A stretch of DNA of 8,243 nucleotides from Trebonia sp. (GTDB taxonomy: Bacteria > Actinomycetota > Actinomycetes > Streptosporangiales > Streptosporangiaceae). Below, piece by piece: positions 7,635-8,243 of this stretch. Made by a program: the position numbers and the translations under genes. The stretch lies in the NCBI GenBank assembly GCA_030043595.1, contig JASHXJ010000370.1:1-8243 (forward strand), read 5' to 3'. The notes beneath the pieces are model-generated. The model was not told the DNA's origin and did no database searches. It saw only the letters and a program-made list of their open reading frames with translations. How positions within the stretch are numbered: position 1 is the stretch's first letter; the number at the start of each line of letters is the position of its first letter.

Positions 7635-7997
7635 GTGAGGATAGTGAAGCAGATCACCGTCTTCGATGCCGCTGACCTCGCCGCCGAGAGCGCCTTCTGG
7701 GCCGGGCTGCTTGGCGGCACGGTCAGCGCGGACGACGACTGGCACACCGTCTACGTCGACGGCGAGGAGCGGCTAGCCGTTCAGCTCGCGCCCGGCCACG
7801 TGCAGCCGCAGTGGCCCGACGGCACCCCGCAGCAGATCCACCTCGACCTGTACGTCGACGACATCACTACCGCCCACGACGAGGTCATGGCGCTGGGCGC
7901 CAGGCTGCTGCAGGCGGCCGATGACATCGAGGCCGACGCCGGATTCCAGGTCTACGCCGATCCCGCCGGACACCCGTTCTGCCTCTGCTGGGAATGA
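7635..7997 (+). CDS. VOC-superfamily protein (glyoxalase/bleomycin-resistance fold)
   Basis: A 120-residue protein with the paired beta-alpha-beta-beta-beta units of the VOC fold, most like the PF18029 (Glyoxalase_6) group common in actinobacteria. The first unit spans about 5-53, with FWAGLLGGTV (21-30) as its helix end. The second starts at QQIHLDLYVDD (66-76) and ends YADPAGHPFCLCW (107-119), the usual closing strand. H69 sits where the family often has a metal ligand, but a full metal set is not evident, so it may be a ligand-binding or non-enzymatic member. Substrate is unknown. The start is GTG, set by the -10 hexamer 6 nt upstream. Its last 46 bases overlap the 3' end of the convergent GMC gene. 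Confidence 0.88.
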   Translation: MRIVKQITVFDAADLAAESAFWAGLLGGTVSADDDWHTVYVDGEERLAVQLAPGHVQPQWPDGTPQQIHLDLYVDDITTAHDEVMALGARLLQAADDIEADAGFQVYADPAGHPFCLCWE

Positions 7998-8243
7998 TCT
8001 TCTGCTCGGCACGCGCTGTCCGTGATGATGCTGGCCGCGCGTTCGGCGATCGCGATGACCGGGGCCTGGGTGCCGCAGGCGGGGATGACGGGGATCACCG
8101 ACGCGTCCGCGACCCGGAGCCCGGCCACGCCGATCACGCGCAGCGAGGGATCCACGACCGCGTCCGGACCGGTGCCCATCGCCGCCGTGCCGCACGGATG
8201 ACAGAACGCGGCGCAGTGCTCCCGGGCAAACCGCAGCTTGTCC
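7952..8243 (-). CDS. GMC-family oxidoreductase, C-terminal fragment (N-terminus beyond window)
   Basis: The last 96 residues of a glucose-methanol-choline flavoenzyme, which oxidises an alcohol using FAD; the rest lies to the right of the window. Visible marks are HCAAFCHPCGTAAMG (residues 9-23 of the fragment, with the expected catalytic His in HPCGT), AVVDPSLRVIGVAGLRVADA, and the closing APVIAIAERAASII. The family's usual N-T-N-A-P block reads G-T-Q-A-P (codons 8060-8074 region), so the Asn or His that normally completes the active-site pair appears to be Gly. That may mean altered chemistry or loss of activity. A 20-residue tail after the normal end of the family runs into the antisense of the VOC gene before a TAG stop. 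No frameshift is seen in the visible part. Confidence 0.88.
   Translation of the reverse strand, partial: DKLRFAREHCAAFCHPCGTAAMGTGPDAVVDPSLRVIGVAGLRVADASVIPVIPACGTQAPVIAIAERAASIITDSACRAEDHSQQRQNGCPAGSA

Overview
The window is very GC-rich DNA with GTG as well as ATG starts, overlapping or tightly packed genes, and several genes whose start codon lies only 6-8 nt after a -10-like hexamer. Hanks-type Ser/Thr kinases, an Rv3369-like split-barrel protein of the F420-associated class, a DUF1810 protein and a PF18029-type VOC protein all point to a filamentous or soil actinobacterium (Streptosporangiales- or Streptomycetales-like). I cannot name the species. It reads as ordinary chromosome with one compositionally foreign small gene. 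I saw no rRNA, tRNA, CRISPR array, IS element or phage gene.

Layout. (1) Bases 1-2940, minus strand: two tandem paralogous membrane or cytosolic Ser/Thr kinases. The right-hand copy (kinase B) is complete and joins a kinase domain to a Pro/Tyr/Gly repeat linker and about eight membrane helices. The left-hand copy (kinase A) runs off the window after its kinase domain. The duplication includes the promoter, and kinase A's promoter lies inside the last codons of kinase B. (2) Bases 3033-4355, plus strand: a conserved-looking protein of unknown function, divergent from kinase B, followed 9 bp later by a metallo-beta-lactamase-fold hydrolase. (3) Bases 4359-4916, minus strand: a GNAT acetyltransferase convergent with the hydrolase. 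(4) Bases 4974-6788, plus strand: a family 1 glycoside hydrolase with a strong Shine-Dalgarno and a LacI-type operator-like palindrome, then a PPOX/F420-type split-barrel protein. (5) Bases 6789-7091: a structured spacer and a 65-codon gene of about 54% G+C. (6) Bases 7165-8243: a DUF1810 gene (minus), a divergent VOC gene (plus), and the C-terminus of a GMC oxidoreductase (minus) that overlaps the VOC gene tail to tail.

The genes do not form one clear pathway. The best-supported functional units are the duplicated kinase pair with its shared promoter module, and the unknown-protein/hydrolase pair. Kinase B and the unknown gene are driven from one 92-bp divergent region whose two -10 sequences are mirror images, so they may be co-regulated. 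I did not find a convincing new defence or biosynthetic system. The most unusual items are the kinase/8-TM architecture, the repeated promoter block and the small low-GC gene.
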